Assembly: GCA_021777765.1 (NCBI GenBank)
Contig: JAJYDF010000020.1
Coordinates: forward strand, 1 to 58,713
Length of the DNA: 58,713 nucleotides
Origin: Pseudomonadota bacterium
GTDB lineage: Bacteria; Pseudomonadota; Gammaproteobacteria; DASZBR01
Reading direction: 5' to 3'
Of this stretch, positions 9,507 through 18,769 are shown piece by piece. The position numbers and the translations under genes are program-made. The notes under the pieces are model-generated. The model did not search any database, had not been told where the DNA came from, and worked only from the letters and a program-made list of their open reading frames with translations. Every line of letters starts with the position of its first letter. Position 1 is the first letter of the stretch.

Positions 9507-11858
9507 ATGATTAGAGGTATAGAAGCATCGCAGGAACAAGATCCGCGATTGTTATTGCGTGATACGCGCACGTTGTTAGACCGGTTTATTGGCTTTTTTA
9601 AAAAAACTAACAATGTAGTGATCGTTCTAATTACATTGTCCGCGGCCGCATTTATTATTCCCTCAGCATCTGATGTCGCATTAGTGTGTGGCGTCATCGC
9701 GTTTTGTTACAACTTTTTCCGTAGACAAACATTGCCTTTTAGAATGCCTTTGAGTTCAGGTGAGATGGATTATAGTGATCCTGCGCCTGGTACAGTAAAA
9801 CCCAGAAAAGGTCGCGGTATCAGTTTTTTTGGTAATGATATTAAAACCAACGAAGAGATTTGGTTTACGAATGAAGATATGCGTACCCATGTATTAATTT
9901 TCGGATCAACGGGTAGTGGTAAAACAGAAGCATTAATTTCAATTGCCTATAATTCCTTAATTCAAGGTAGTGGTTTTATTTACGTCGATGGTAAAGGGGA
10001 CAATTCCTTATTTGCCAAAATATTTTCCATGGCGCGTGCGATGGGTAGAGAAGATGATGTCTTATTAGTTAACTTCATGACCGGCGCACGCGATATTATT
10101 GGCCCCCAAGAAAAACGTCTTTCAAATACCATGAACCCTTTTGCTAGCGGTTCATCGAGTATGTTATCGCAGTTAGTAGTGAGTTTGATGCCTGAAACGG
10201 CTGGCGCAAGTCCTGATGCAGATATGTGGAAAGGTCGTGCGATTGTATTCGTTGAAGCCTTAATGCGTGTTTTGGTTTATATGAGAGATCAGGGCGCGAT
10301 TTTATTAGATGCCAATACCATTCGTAATTATTTTATTTTGGATAGATTAGAAGCGATTGCTATCGATAAGCAATTTATTCGTGATAATCAAGAGCCACTC
10401 GATCTGTCTAATGTGCCTTGGAACGTTATTGAGCCTTTATATAACTATGTTATTAACTTGCCTGGCTATGATAAATCAAAAAAAGGTAAACAAGTTTCAC
10501 AAGTATTAGAACAGCACGGATTTATAACCATGCAGTTGACCCGTGTGTTCGGTTCTTTAGCTGATACATATGGTCATATTATCCGTACAAATTTGGCTGA
10601 AATTGATTTTAAAGATGTAGTATTAAATAGAAGAATTTTAGTTGTATTGTTACCGGCATTAGAAAAATCTCCTGATGAATTATCAAACTTAGGTAAAGTG
10701 ATTATTGCTTCATTAAAAGCAATGATGGCGCAAGGTTTAGGGGAAGCTGTTGAAGGTGAATATCGTGATTTGGTACAACGTAAACCGACCAATTCACCTA
10801 CACCTTATGTTTGTATTATGGATGAGTATGGCTATTACGCAGTGAAAGGCTTTGCTGTTGTACCTGCGCAAGCACGTTCGCTAGGATTTTGTTCGATATT
10901 TGCAGGACAAGATTTGCCCGCATTCCAAAAAGCTTCGAAAGAAGAAGCAGCGTCAATTGGTGCGAATACTAATATTAAAATCTGTATGAAATTAGAAGAT
11001 CCAACGGATACTTGGGAATTTTTCTTAAAATCAGCCGGTGAATCCTATGTCACTAAAGTAGACGCATTTCAAACTCAGGCTGAAAGTATTACCAATACCT
11101 ATATGGATACACGCAGTTCATCAGTTGAAAAACGGGCCCGTATTGATTTATTAGATTTAAAAGATCAGCGTGAAGGTGAAGCGCATATCTTTTTCCGATC
11201 GAAAATTGTGCGCGCAAAAATGTTTTATGCGGCACCAGAGCCGGTTAAATATATGCGTTTAAATCACTTCATGAAAGTTGAAAAGCCATTAACAAAATTA
11301 TTAAACGATATTCAGAAACATTTTAATCAATTCCAACAAATACTGAATCGTGAGGACTATTTTGTTAATGCCAATGTTTATAGTGAAGAAATTGATGAAA
11401 TTGCTCGGGATATAATTGATAACAGTCAGTTAGATCCTATTGAGCGAGGTATTACTGCATTGTTAGCTTATCAAAATCGCACACAGGTGACACGAATTGA
11501 AGAGCCTGAAATTGCAGTGCCTGAAGATATGTTAAATATCTTTACGAATATGCGTTTATATGAAGAAGATAGAAATATTATTATCAGTGATGATTTATCA
11601 CAATTTAGTCAGCCTTTATTAAATAGAGCCTCTGTGCGTGAAGCAATTGAATCTATTGAGCGTGCTTCAGGCAAGATGGATAAATATGCAGCAAATATTG
11701 CTGATGAAATTATTAAAGATATGGAAATTGCCACAAGATATCCCCCAGATATTACTGATAGGCCGACGCCTATGGAATTAATGGACATTGCTATGCGATT
11801 AATTGAAAGAATTATTCAAGCAAGAGCGGCGGCGAGCTCAGGTACATCTACTACTTAA
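9507..11858 (+). CDS. dotL: Type IV coupling ATPase DotL/IcmO, copy 2
   Basis: 783 residues and co-linear with copy 1 from end to end. Walker A GSTGSGKT is at 133-140 and the Walker B region reads CIMDEYGYY. The ATPase core is nearly identical to copy 1. Differences concentrate in the membrane region (about 45-75), a short loop after VSLMP (glycine-rich in copy 1, ETAGASPDAD here), residues 280-320, and the C-terminal extension that in Legionella binds adaptor proteins. Both copies are intact, so this is a true duplication and not a pseudogene. The 214-base gap holds a hairpin and could hold its own promoter. Whether the products form mixed or separate hexamers cannot be told from sequence. 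Confidence 0.95.
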   Translation: MIRGIEASQEQDPRLLLRDTRTLLDRFIGFFKKTNNVVIVLITLSAAAFIIPSASDVALVCGVIAFCYNFFRRQTLPFRMPLSSGEMDYSDPAPGTVKPRKGRGISFFGNDIKTNEEIWFTNEDMRTHVLIFGSTGSGKTEALISIAYNSLIQGSGFIYVDGKGDNSLFAKIFSMARAMGREDDVLLVNFMTGARDIIGPQEKRLSNTMNPFASGSSSMLSQLVVSLMPETAGASPDADMWKGRAIVFVEALMRVLVYMRDQGAILLDANTIRNYFILDRLEAIAIDKQFIRDNQEPLDLSNVPWNVIEPLYNYVINLPGYDKSKKGKQVSQVLEQHGFITMQLTRVFGSLADTYGHIIRTNLAEIDFKDVVLNRRILVVLLPALEKSPDELSNLGKVIIASLKAMMAQGLGEAVEGEYRDLVQRKPTNSPTPYVCIMDEYGYYAVKGFAVVPAQARSLGFCSIFAGQDLPAFQKASKEEAASIGANTNIKICMKLEDPTDTWEFFLKSAGESYVTKVDAFQTQAESITNTYMDTRSSSVEKRARIDLLDLKDQREGEAHIFFRSKIVRAKMFYAAPEPVKYMRLNHFMKVEKPLTKLLNDIQKHFNQFQQILNREDYFVNANVYSEEIDEIARDIIDNSQLDPIERGITALLAYQNRTQVTRIEEPEIAVPEDMLNIFTNMRLYEEDRNIIISDDLSQFSQPLLNRASVREAIESIERASGKMDKYAANIADEIIKDMEIATRYPPDITDRPTPMELMDIAMRLIERIIQARAAASSGTSTT

Positions 11859-11996
11859 TAAATTTTCTAACTGCAATAAATATATCAGTGTCGAATTATC
11901 GTAATGTATAATCTCATTAAATTGGGTGTGAGTTTATTAGGTATGGATTTGCACGATAAGCAGCTGATTATTTTGAGAGATATATGGAATTAAGTA

Positions 11997-13550
11997 ATGG
12001 ATAATTTAAATAACTTGGCTCGTAATCCACCTAATATTCAGCGTCAAATCATCAGTCAAAATAACCAAATTCCCAGCTATTGTAATTATACTAGATCGCT
12101 AAGAATCATATTCAGTTTATTTGCCTTTATATTATTATCATTAATAATAATTGTTGATGCAAAGACGATAATCATATCTTCTCACTATTTATTTCACACT
12201 GATTTTTTTAAATTCTACCAATCGGTGCGATTTTATTTTGCTGGTCAAAATATTTATGACAAGGTGGTATTTCCATTAAGTCAATATGAAGTTTCGATTT
12301 GGCATAGTAAGGTCTTATTATTAAATAATGATCTCAATCCACCTTTTTTTACTGTGTTGTTATTGCCAACGGTATGGTTGTCTTATTCATCAGCATTATT
12401 GAGTTGGTCGGCTTTATCATTAATTTGTACGATTGCTGCATTATTATTGATAATTAAGCAGAATCAAATATTATGGCATAGTAGTGCGCAACTGTTATGG
12501 CTATTGGGTGGATTGCTTATTTATTTCCCTAATTATTTAAATTTATATATTGGGCAATTAAGTGGATTGTTACTATTGCTGACGATACTTGCATTGCATG
12601 CCTGCCGCCAAAATAAACAGCGTGTTGCTGGTATTTTGTTGGGATTTCTATTGAGTATTAAATTGTTTTATGGGTTATTTATTTTCTTATTTGTGGTGCG
12701 AAGGCAATGGCAGTTGTTGGGCGCGATGCTATCTACATTTATAATTTGTTCCGTAAGTGGATTATGGTTGTTTGGCATTGATACCTATAAAATTTATTTA
12801 TTAAATCTGCATAAAATATATTGGTATAGTGCAAATTGGAATGGTTCATTGCTTGGTTTTTTAAGTCGATTGTTGGGTGGTAATCACGAAGGAAATGTCC
12901 CTGTAATAAATTTACCTTTTTTAACGCAGCCATGTTATTTGGTAATTTCAAGTATTTTGATGGTTTATTTTGTTTTGTTGATTAGGTCAAATGGAGCAAG
13001 AAATGTAAATGAGGGGCAGCTATCACAGTTAAATCAGTCAATTAATTTAATGAGTCGCAATAAACAAAACATATCTCAAATATCAACACAATGTCATAAT
13101 AATGATAATTTAGATTGGCAATTTTCTTTGACTATTACATTAATGTTATTGATGTCGCCTCTAGGTTGGATTTATTATTTTCCATTACTTATTATACCTT
13201 TCATCACTATTGCGCGACTCAGTGTGAATTTGAAAGGATTTAATGCAAATATAATAATTTTAAGTGTAATAATTATTTTGAGCGGTCTTCCTTGTCATTA
13301 TCATATGCCAATGGAAATCACACAGCCATTAATGGTATTTTCCTGGGGAAGTTATTATTTTTATGCATTAGTTTTATTATTGTTTTTGCTCAGCAGGGTG
13401 AGAGGGCAAATTAATCATAAGCAATTTATAAATGGACATGAAAAGGGCGCAAGTCACATGTCTTCGCAAATGTGCAGATTAATAATTAGCATTTCAGCTT
13501 TACCCTCATTGCTTGCATTTATTGTTGCATGTAAAAATTATTTGTTTTGA
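11997..13550 (+). CDS. GT87-type (DUF2029) membrane glycosyltransferase
   Basis: 517 residues, almost entirely hydrophobic, with about ten membrane segments. The first periplasmic loop carries the TDFFKFYQSVRFYFAGQNIY pattern (residues about 66-85), typical of GT87 polyprenol-phosphate-mannose-dependent transferases, followed by LNPPFFTVLLLPT, another family hallmark. By analogy it would transfer a sugar from a lipid carrier on the outer face of the inner membrane; donor and acceptor are unknown. It stands alone, 138 bases after dotL copy 2, and shows no link to secretion. Its stop is followed by a hairpin at 13575-13610. Confidence 0.72.
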   Translation: MDNLNNLARNPPNIQRQIISQNNQIPSYCNYTRSLRIIFSLFAFILLSLIIIVDAKTIIISSHYLFHTDFFKFYQSVRFYFAGQNIYDKVVFPLSQYEVSIWHSKVLLLNNDLNPPFFTVLLLPTVWLSYSSALLSWSALSLICTIAALLLIIKQNQILWHSSAQLLWLLGGLLIYFPNYLNLYIGQLSGLLLLLTILALHACRQNKQRVAGILLGFLLSIKLFYGLFIFLFVVRRQWQLLGAMLSTFIICSVSGLWLFGIDTYKIYLLNLHKIYWYSANWNGSLLGFLSRLLGGNHEGNVPVINLPFLTQPCYLVISSILMVYFVLLIRSNGARNVNEGQLSQLNQSINLMSRNKQNISQISTQCHNNDNLDWQFSLTITLMLLMSPLGWIYYFPLLIIPFITIARLSVNLKGFNANIIILSVIIILSGLPCHYHMPMEITQPLMVFSWGSYYFYALVLLLFLLSRVRGQINHKQFINGHEKGASHMSSQMCRLIISISALPSLLAFIVACKNYLF

Positions 13551-13574
13551 TGTATTGTAATTATGAAAATATTG

Positions 13575-13610
13575 TAGGGTGGATTACGGCCTGAGATCTA
13601 ATCCACCCTA
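13575..13610. repeat. Hairpin repeat TAGGGTGGATTA
   Basis: Perfect 12-bp inverted repeat (TAGGGTGGATTA / TAATCCACCCTA) with a 12-base loop, 25 bases after the GT87 gene. Similar GTAGGGYGGATTA sequences occur in the 14.5-14.8 kb gap, so this is probably a dispersed repeat that may also act as a transcription end. Confidence 0.6.
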
Positions 13611-13624
13611 TGTTTAATTTTTTT

Positions 13625-13667
13625 CCATCTCCCGCTTGCGGGAGAAGGTGCCGAAGGCGGATGAGGG
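13625..13667. repeat. Dispersed hairpin repeat copy
   Basis: A full copy of the family: an imperfect CCATCTCCCGCTTGCGGGAG hairpin, then GTGCCGAAGGCGGATGAGGG. It lies in the gap before the short-chain dehydrogenase gene. Confidence 0.85.
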
Positions 13668-13727
13668 TAATTTAAACAATTTGATGTAATTATTAATATC
13701 AAACAATTTATTAATCGGAGACTCAAC

Positions 13728-14492
13728 ATGGAAATAAAAAATTCAGTTGCTTTAATAACAGGCGGTGGCTCTGGCTTAGGTGCAGCGACTGCTAAACTTC
13801 TCGCGCATTTAGGCGCAAAAGTCGCAGTATTAGATGTAAACATTGACGCAGCAAATGCAATTGCTAAAGAAATTAACGGCAATGCTTTTCAATGCAATGT
13901 CAGTGACGCACAACAAGTAGAAGAAATCATTGCTCAAATTAAAAATCAAATAGGTGATATTAGAATTTGTGTGAATTGCGCAGGTATTGCACCCGCAAAA
14001 AGAATTGTTGGCAAAGAAGGTGCCATGCCTCTTGCTGATTTTAATCAGGTCATTCAGATCAATTTAATTGGCACTTTTAATGTAATGCGTGTAACAGCAA
14101 ATGCGATGAGTCAATCATCTGTTGTAAACGAAAACGGTGAACGTGGTGTAATCATTAATACGGCATCTGTGGCAGCGTTTGAAGGCCAGATCGGTCAAGC
14201 AGCGTATAGCGCATCAAAAGGCGGTGTCGTGTCATTAACATTACCTGCAGCAAGAGAATTATCACGATTCGGTATTCGTGTGATGACTATTGCACCTGGA
14301 TTGATGGCAACACCCATGTTATTAAAAATGCCTGAAGAAGTTCAAAAAAATTTAGCAAATTCCATTCCATTCCCTAAACGCTTGGGAAAACCAGAAGAAT
14401 ATGCACAATTAGTTGAGCATATTATCGGTAATACAATGTTAAATGGCTCAGTCATTCGTTTAGATGGCGCAATACGTATGCAGGAAAAATAA
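13728..14492 (+). CDS. Short-chain dehydrogenase, 3-hydroxyacyl-CoA dehydrogenase type-2-like
   Basis: 254 residues of the classical SDR family. The NAD(P)-binding motif TGGGSGLG is at 11-18, followed by LDVN after the second strand, which favours NAD over NADP. The NCAGIAPAKR motif is near residue 85, and the catalytic YxxxK is Y160/K164. The overall pattern, including the long insert around EGAMPLADFNQVIQINLIGT, resembles human HSD17B10 and bacterial 3-hydroxyacyl-CoA dehydrogenases, suggesting a role in fatty-acid or branched-chain breakdown. A GGAG ribosome site precedes the ATG. Substrate is inferred from resemblance only. Confidence 0.85.
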   Translation: MEIKNSVALITGGGSGLGAATAKLLAHLGAKVAVLDVNIDAANAIAKEINGNAFQCNVSDAQQVEEIIAQIKNQIGDIRICVNCAGIAPAKRIVGKEGAMPLADFNQVIQINLIGTFNVMRVTANAMSQSSVVNENGERGVIINTASVAAFEGQIGQAAYSASKGGVVSLTLPAARELSRFGIRVMTIAPGLMATPMLLKMPEEVQKNLANSIPFPKRLGKPEEYAQLVEHIIGNTMLNGSVIRLDGAIRMQEK

Positions 14493-15029
14493 AATAAATC
14501 AATTAATACCCACAGTGAGTCATTCACCAAACTATGATAATGAGAGAATGGTGAATTACGCTCTAGTAATCGTAGGGCGGATTAGCGCAATCAGGAAATT
14601 ATAATAGAGGAAAAGTTTGAATAAGCTAATTAATAATTTTAAAACTCTGGCGCGTAATCCACCATTACATCATTATCATAGTTTGGTAGATTACGCGTCA
14701 CATTAACAAAGTGGTTGATTTGCTCTTTTCAGCAATTGCCTAATTATAATTTCCTCATTGCGTTAACCCACCCTACAACTAATTACTAATTATTATTGAG
14801 TTAATCTACCCGGCAACAGTTTCCCAATCATGGGTTTATCAATGTATTGATCCACATTGTAAGCGCATTTTTTAAATAATTAATTAATGCGCTGAAGAAT
14901 TGGTGCATTTAATTAAAATTATTTTTATTAATGCTATGTTGCAAAAATAGTAATGGCCATTCTATTAAATTGCGTAATTTTCGATAAATAAAGACAGTGT
15001 AATTAACTTTTATTAATAGGAGATATTTT
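14493..15029. other. 537-base intergenic region with interleaved inverted repeats
   Basis: No gene seen. Two imperfect-to-perfect inverted repeat pairs are interleaved. The first pair is 14527-14543 with 14670-14686 (CCAAACTATGATAATGA, perfect, 17 bp). The second is 14572-14605 with 14743-14776 (beginning GTAGGGCGGATTAGCGCAAT, 30 of 34 positions complementary). The remainder is AT-rich and should contain the promoter of the next gene, whose ATG follows an AGGAGA ribosome site. Confidence 0.75.
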
Positions 15030-16942
15030 ATGAACTACCAACCACTTGAAACACGCAAAAATAAAGAAGAGAAACAACCATTATTAACTAGAGGAGATGC
15101 AAGAGAATTAAATGCATATCCGCCTGCAGACGCAACAGTTACATTACAAACTACAGATCGAGTTCCAGTATCTACAAATGCTGAAAGCGTAGTAATTCAA
15201 TCAAATGTAACAGGTGCAACATTATCCAGCGCAACACCTTCTTTATCTAAAAATGTGACTGCTTCACCACCAGTCGCCGTAAAACCATTTTTGTCAGTTA
15301 CACAAGATCCGTCCCCTGCATTTAGCGCAGTACAATATGCAGGACAAACGAATCAATTTGATCCGCCTCCTTCATTTGTAGATCATTTTGGATTATTAGG
15401 TGCAGAGAGATTACCACCATGGTCAAGAATGCCTGAGGCAAAAGATCGTGAAACAATATTAGTACATATTTCTTTTGATGAATTAAAAAGGAAATTAAAT
15501 TTACATAGTCGCGAAGAAATAATTCCCAAATCAAGGTTAGCGAGTTCTGATCCCAATAAACAACTCTCAAATATTCTTGTGGAATATAATAAAGATAATC
15601 CAATGCCTACCTATATGGTTGAGTCTAAAATGTTTGGAGAACGCGTTGAAATTGGTAAATTTATATTAGTTCATCGCAATAATTTTCCTCAATTAGTTGC
15701 TTCTACCAATCAGCCATTACGTCTTGAATGGAATTTTTGGGGAAAAACTGAAAAGGTAAAAGAGTTTAAACAAAATGATCTGATTGTGGGTGGTTATGGC
15801 CGATATTTAATTAATGTGCCGCAAGGTAAGATTGCTAAAGGCTGGTTAGGGAATAAACCTGTATTATTGGGAGAAGGCCCTCATGTAATTAAAGATCAAA
15901 ATTTTCATTTAGATGAGCATGAATCACTAGTCGATGCAACGAGTAATTATATTCATCACAGTGTTTATCATATTTTACGTGTACCTCCACGAAAATATGT
16001 CAAAATTACACTGGGTAACAAACCTGTCATTCTCCAATCCATTGCTGAAGAATATATATTTGATGATCAGTTATTTAAATTAATCACTAAACCCGTAGTT
16101 GCTGGTCAATCACCCGAATATTTTGAAGATACAACTTCACTTTATATTGAACATGATAATATTCATATTATTTATGTCCCAAAAGGTTCGTTAGCAAAAG
16201 TTTGGATTGGTAATACACCTTATTTGCTTCGTTCTCGTGAACAGCCTTACGTTATCGATAATCCTTATTTCAGGCCTGCAACTAAAGAAATAGTCGTTGA
16301 AGGTAGGAAACAAGTCGTTCTCGATATGTTTGTAGATTCGACAACGCCGTGCATCATCCACGGTTCTATAAAACGTATCATGACTGAAACTGGAAATGTT
16401 GCCGTTTGTACGGATAATGGACAATTGGTTTGTAAATCACCACAAGCTGAACCATATGAAGTTGATTCAGAAACATTTAAATTTATCCGGTTTATTGATA
16501 CGACCAGCCGAACCAAAAAATTTCCGAGTGACGAGGTTAAAAGGCAACGGAAAGCTGATGGTGTTAATCCTGAAACAATCAATTATGAGCCTTTTCAATT
16601 AGCGGATGGGTGTCAAGTCGGTGTGCAACTTGTTGTGGTTTATAACATTGAGAACCCTGCTGAAACCTTAAAAAAATTGAAGTACGAAGATATCAATAGC
16701 CATATCGAAGATCTTGTAGTTGCAGATATGAATGCTGCTCTAGCGCTGAGGTAGCAAATGGTTGGTTAACACAAGGTGTGGGTGGTTTGGTCGCAAATAG
16801 TCTTTCTAGGCCGCCATTTAATCCTGCTCTTGGGGCACCTTTGCAAAGCCCAAGTGCGCCATTAATGGTAACAAATCCATCAGCTTCAATTGCTGATTCT
16901 GCTGACGCAAGTAAATTAGGCAGTAATCAACAAAAAAGGTAA
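15030..16942 (+). pseudogene. Vault-like / SPFH-like repeat protein, frame broken near 3' end
   Basis: The first frame runs from the ATG at 15030 to a TAG at 16752-16754 (574 residues). The N-terminal 110 residues are Ser/Thr/Ala/Pro-rich. Then come about four repeats with the core VPxGxxxxxxxGNxPxLL and a following YxI (near residues 260, 314, 378 and 448), and finally a region resembling the SPFH/band-7 fold (GCQVGVQLVVVYNIENPAET, then HIEDLVVADM). Coding-like sequence continues in the -1 frame as AEVANGWLTQGVGGLVANSL and on to a stop at 16940-16942, just before a strong terminator. A one-base change therefore probably split the gene. The repeat-plus-SPFH order recalls eukaryotic major vault protein, but I claim resemblance in layout only. 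Cellular role unknown. Confidence 0.6.
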
Positions 16943-16985
16943 TTGGATTAATGGGATATAAAAAGTAAAAGTGGGAATATATGAG

Positions 16986-17024
16986 AATAAGGCGGATTAT
17001 CATTAATCCGCCTTATTTTTTATT
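16986..17024 (+). terminator. Rho-independent terminator
   Basis: Perfect 14-bp stem (AATAAGGCGGATTA / TAATCCGCCTTATT) with a TCAT loop, followed by TTTTATT. It ends the transcript of the broken vault-like gene, 44 bases after the -1 frame stop, which supports the tail belonging to that gene. Confidence 0.88.
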
Positions 17025-17038
17025 CTATTTTCTGAGTA

Positions 17039-17359
17039 TCAAGCTTTAGGGTCTTGATCGCTTGGAGGAGTGGTAGACTCACTGGTTGAACTACTTCCTG
17101 AATTACTCACTGGAGGGGTAGGGGAAGTGGTTTGGCTTCTACTGGTATTACTCGGCGCAGGTGATTTTTTTTGTCCTAAGCGATTCATCCCATCGATGAT
17201 AGCGCAATAACTGATAGTCGCTTCTGCAATGAGTAAAATTCCTAAAATGAACATAAACATCGGACCTAATCCGAGAATGCCGCCAATTATTAATAATCCA
17301 CCGATGGCGCCACGAACGACTCGTTCATTTTTACCGATGTTATTGGGTAAATTTAACAT
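17039..17359 (-). CDS. DUF2892 (YgaP-type) small membrane protein
   Basis: 106 residues. The N-terminal 60 residues match the DUF2892 pattern: NIGKNERVVRGAIGGLLIIG, then two membrane helices separated by a short GLGP turn, ending near CAIIDGMNR. The C-terminal 40 residues are a Ser/Thr/Pro-rich, probably disordered tail of unknown use. DUF2892 proteins are small inner-membrane proteins, sometimes fused to rhodanese domains; no rhodanese is present here. The gene stands alone, convergent to the vault-like gene. Confidence 0.75.
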   Translation of the reverse strand: MLNLPNNIGKNERVVRGAIGGLLIIGGILGLGPMFMFILGILLIAEATISYCAIIDGMNRLGQKKSPAPSNTSRSQTTSPTPPVSNSGSSSTSESTTPPSDQDPKA

Positions 17360-17550
17360 TAGCTTGCTCCTTAGCTTAACGAAAAAACAATTTCCAATTT
17401 AAATGATAAATAAATTAAATTTAATAAACAGTATAGCAGTAAAATAAATAATAATTATTTTGTACTTAAAACAATTTGTATTATAAATTATCTGAATATT
17501 CCATCTTAGCGCCGCAGTGTATTATTATTTTTTGGATTAATTTTAAATCA

Positions 17551-17593
17551 CCCTCATCTGCATTTGGCACCTTCTCCCACAAGCGGCAGAAGG
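17551..17593. repeat. Degenerate dispersed hairpin repeat copy
   Basis: CCCTCATCTGCATTTGGCAC followed by CTTCTCCCACAAGCGGCAGA and AGG is an inverted, mutated copy of the family. It lies just downstream of the E2 gene of the 2-oxoacid dehydrogenase operon, with an A run after it. Confidence 0.75.
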
Positions 17594-17635
17594 AAAAAAA
17601 TTTTGATAGAATTAGTTAGTTTTGAAATATTTTAA

Positions 17636-18769
17636 TTAATGACTTAATTGTAAATCTTTTAACATCGTTGCTAAAAACCGTGTTGCTTCACCACCGGTTG
17701 CAGCACGGTGATCAAATGTCAATGAAATTGGAAGAATTCGATGAATTTCCATTGACCCATTCACAGCTACAACTTCATCACGTATGCGGCCAGCACCAAT
17801 AATTGCCACAGTAGGAGGCACAACAACAGGATTAGCATAACGGCCTGCAAAGTTACCAAAATTAGATAAAGTAATCGTTGCCTCTTTAAATCTTTCAGGG
17901 GGTAAAGTGCGATTTTTGGTTTGTTCTTTTAATTGATTAATTTGGTTACGTAATTCTAACGGAGATAATTCCTGTGCATTTTTTATAACAGGTACAAATA
18001 ATCCTTCCGTAGAATCAACGGCAAGTCCTAAATTGATATTACTATGTAATTGCCGAGCCATTTGCGTTCCGTCATACCATGCATTGAGGGCAGTTTCAGT
18101 TTGGCAAGCGCGGATTATAGAGCGAATTATGCGCAAAGTAATATCTGTGTCAGGCGCCCAATTGTGTAAATCAGCATCATCTACAATAGTGACAGAAACA
18201 ATTTCATCATGTGCTTTGGCCATAGTTTGCGCCATAGTACGTCGTACACCATGAAGCGGTTCGGCATCGGTGAGCAGCGTTCCAGTCGTTTGTTTGCTCG
18301 CACGTTTGACGTCTTCTAGGGTGATTTGTTGTTGTGCTCCGGTGCCGTTGATCGTAGTTAAATCTACATTTAACTGCTTCGCTAATGCACGCACAGCAGG
18401 TATCGCTTTAATCCTTGCGCTACCAGTCGATTGTTGGGTAGTAACGCCCATGGGCTCTTCTTCTAAAATCGTGTCACCCACCACAATTTTACCCGCTACA
18501 GTCCCTTTATCAGAGGATTTTTGTGGTTTATCTTCACCATCAGTAAATTCAACAAGTGGCTCACCTACTTTGATAATATCGCCGCGTTTGCCATGTAATT
18601 TTGCAATAGTACCGCTGCGAGGGGATGGCACATCCACTACCGCTTTAGCTGTCTCAACAGATACCATCAATTGGTCAATTTTAATTTCATCACCTTCTTT
18701 GACAAACCATTCGTGAATTTCGGCTTCAGCTAAACCTTCACCTAAATCGGGTAGTAGAAATGTTTTCAT
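17636..18769 (-). CDS. 2-oxoacid dehydrogenase E2 (dihydrolipoamide acyltransferase)
   Basis: 377 residues. One N-terminal lipoyl domain carries the attachment lysine K42 in SVETAKAVVDVPSP. A peripheral-subunit-binding domain (about 120-155) and the acyltransferase domain follow. E2 moves the acyl group from the E1 thiamine intermediate to coenzyme A. The active-site block reads DHRAATGG, with H354, where many E2 enzymes have DHRxxDG; the usual Asp position holds Thr. Similar variants occur in some branched-chain type E2s as far as I recall. The start overlaps the end of E1-beta by 4 bases. Pyruvate and branched-chain oxoacids are both possible substrates. Confidence 0.88.
   Translation of the reverse strand: MKTFLLPDLGEGLAEAEIHEWFVKEGDEIKIDQLMVSVETAKAVVDVPSPRSGTIAKLHGKRGDIIKVGEPLVEFTDGEDKPQKSSDKGTVAGKIVVGDTILEEEPMGVTTQQSTGSARIKAIPAVRALAKQLNVDLTTINGTGAQQQITLEDVKRASKQTTGTLLTDAEPLHGVRRTMAQTMAKAHDEIVSVTIVDDADLHNWAPDTDITLRIIRSIIRACQTETALNAWYDGTQMARQLHSNINLGLAVDSTEGLFVPVIKNAQELSPLELRNQINQLKEQTKNRTLPPERFKEATITLSNFGNFAGRYANPVVVPPTVAIIGAGRIRDEVVAVNGSMEIHRILPISLTFDHRAATGGEATRFLATMLKDLQLSH

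Noticed and set aside
11904..11993. 29-codon ORF between dotL copy 2 and the GT87 gene
   Set aside because: No ribosome site before its ATG and no recognisable product.
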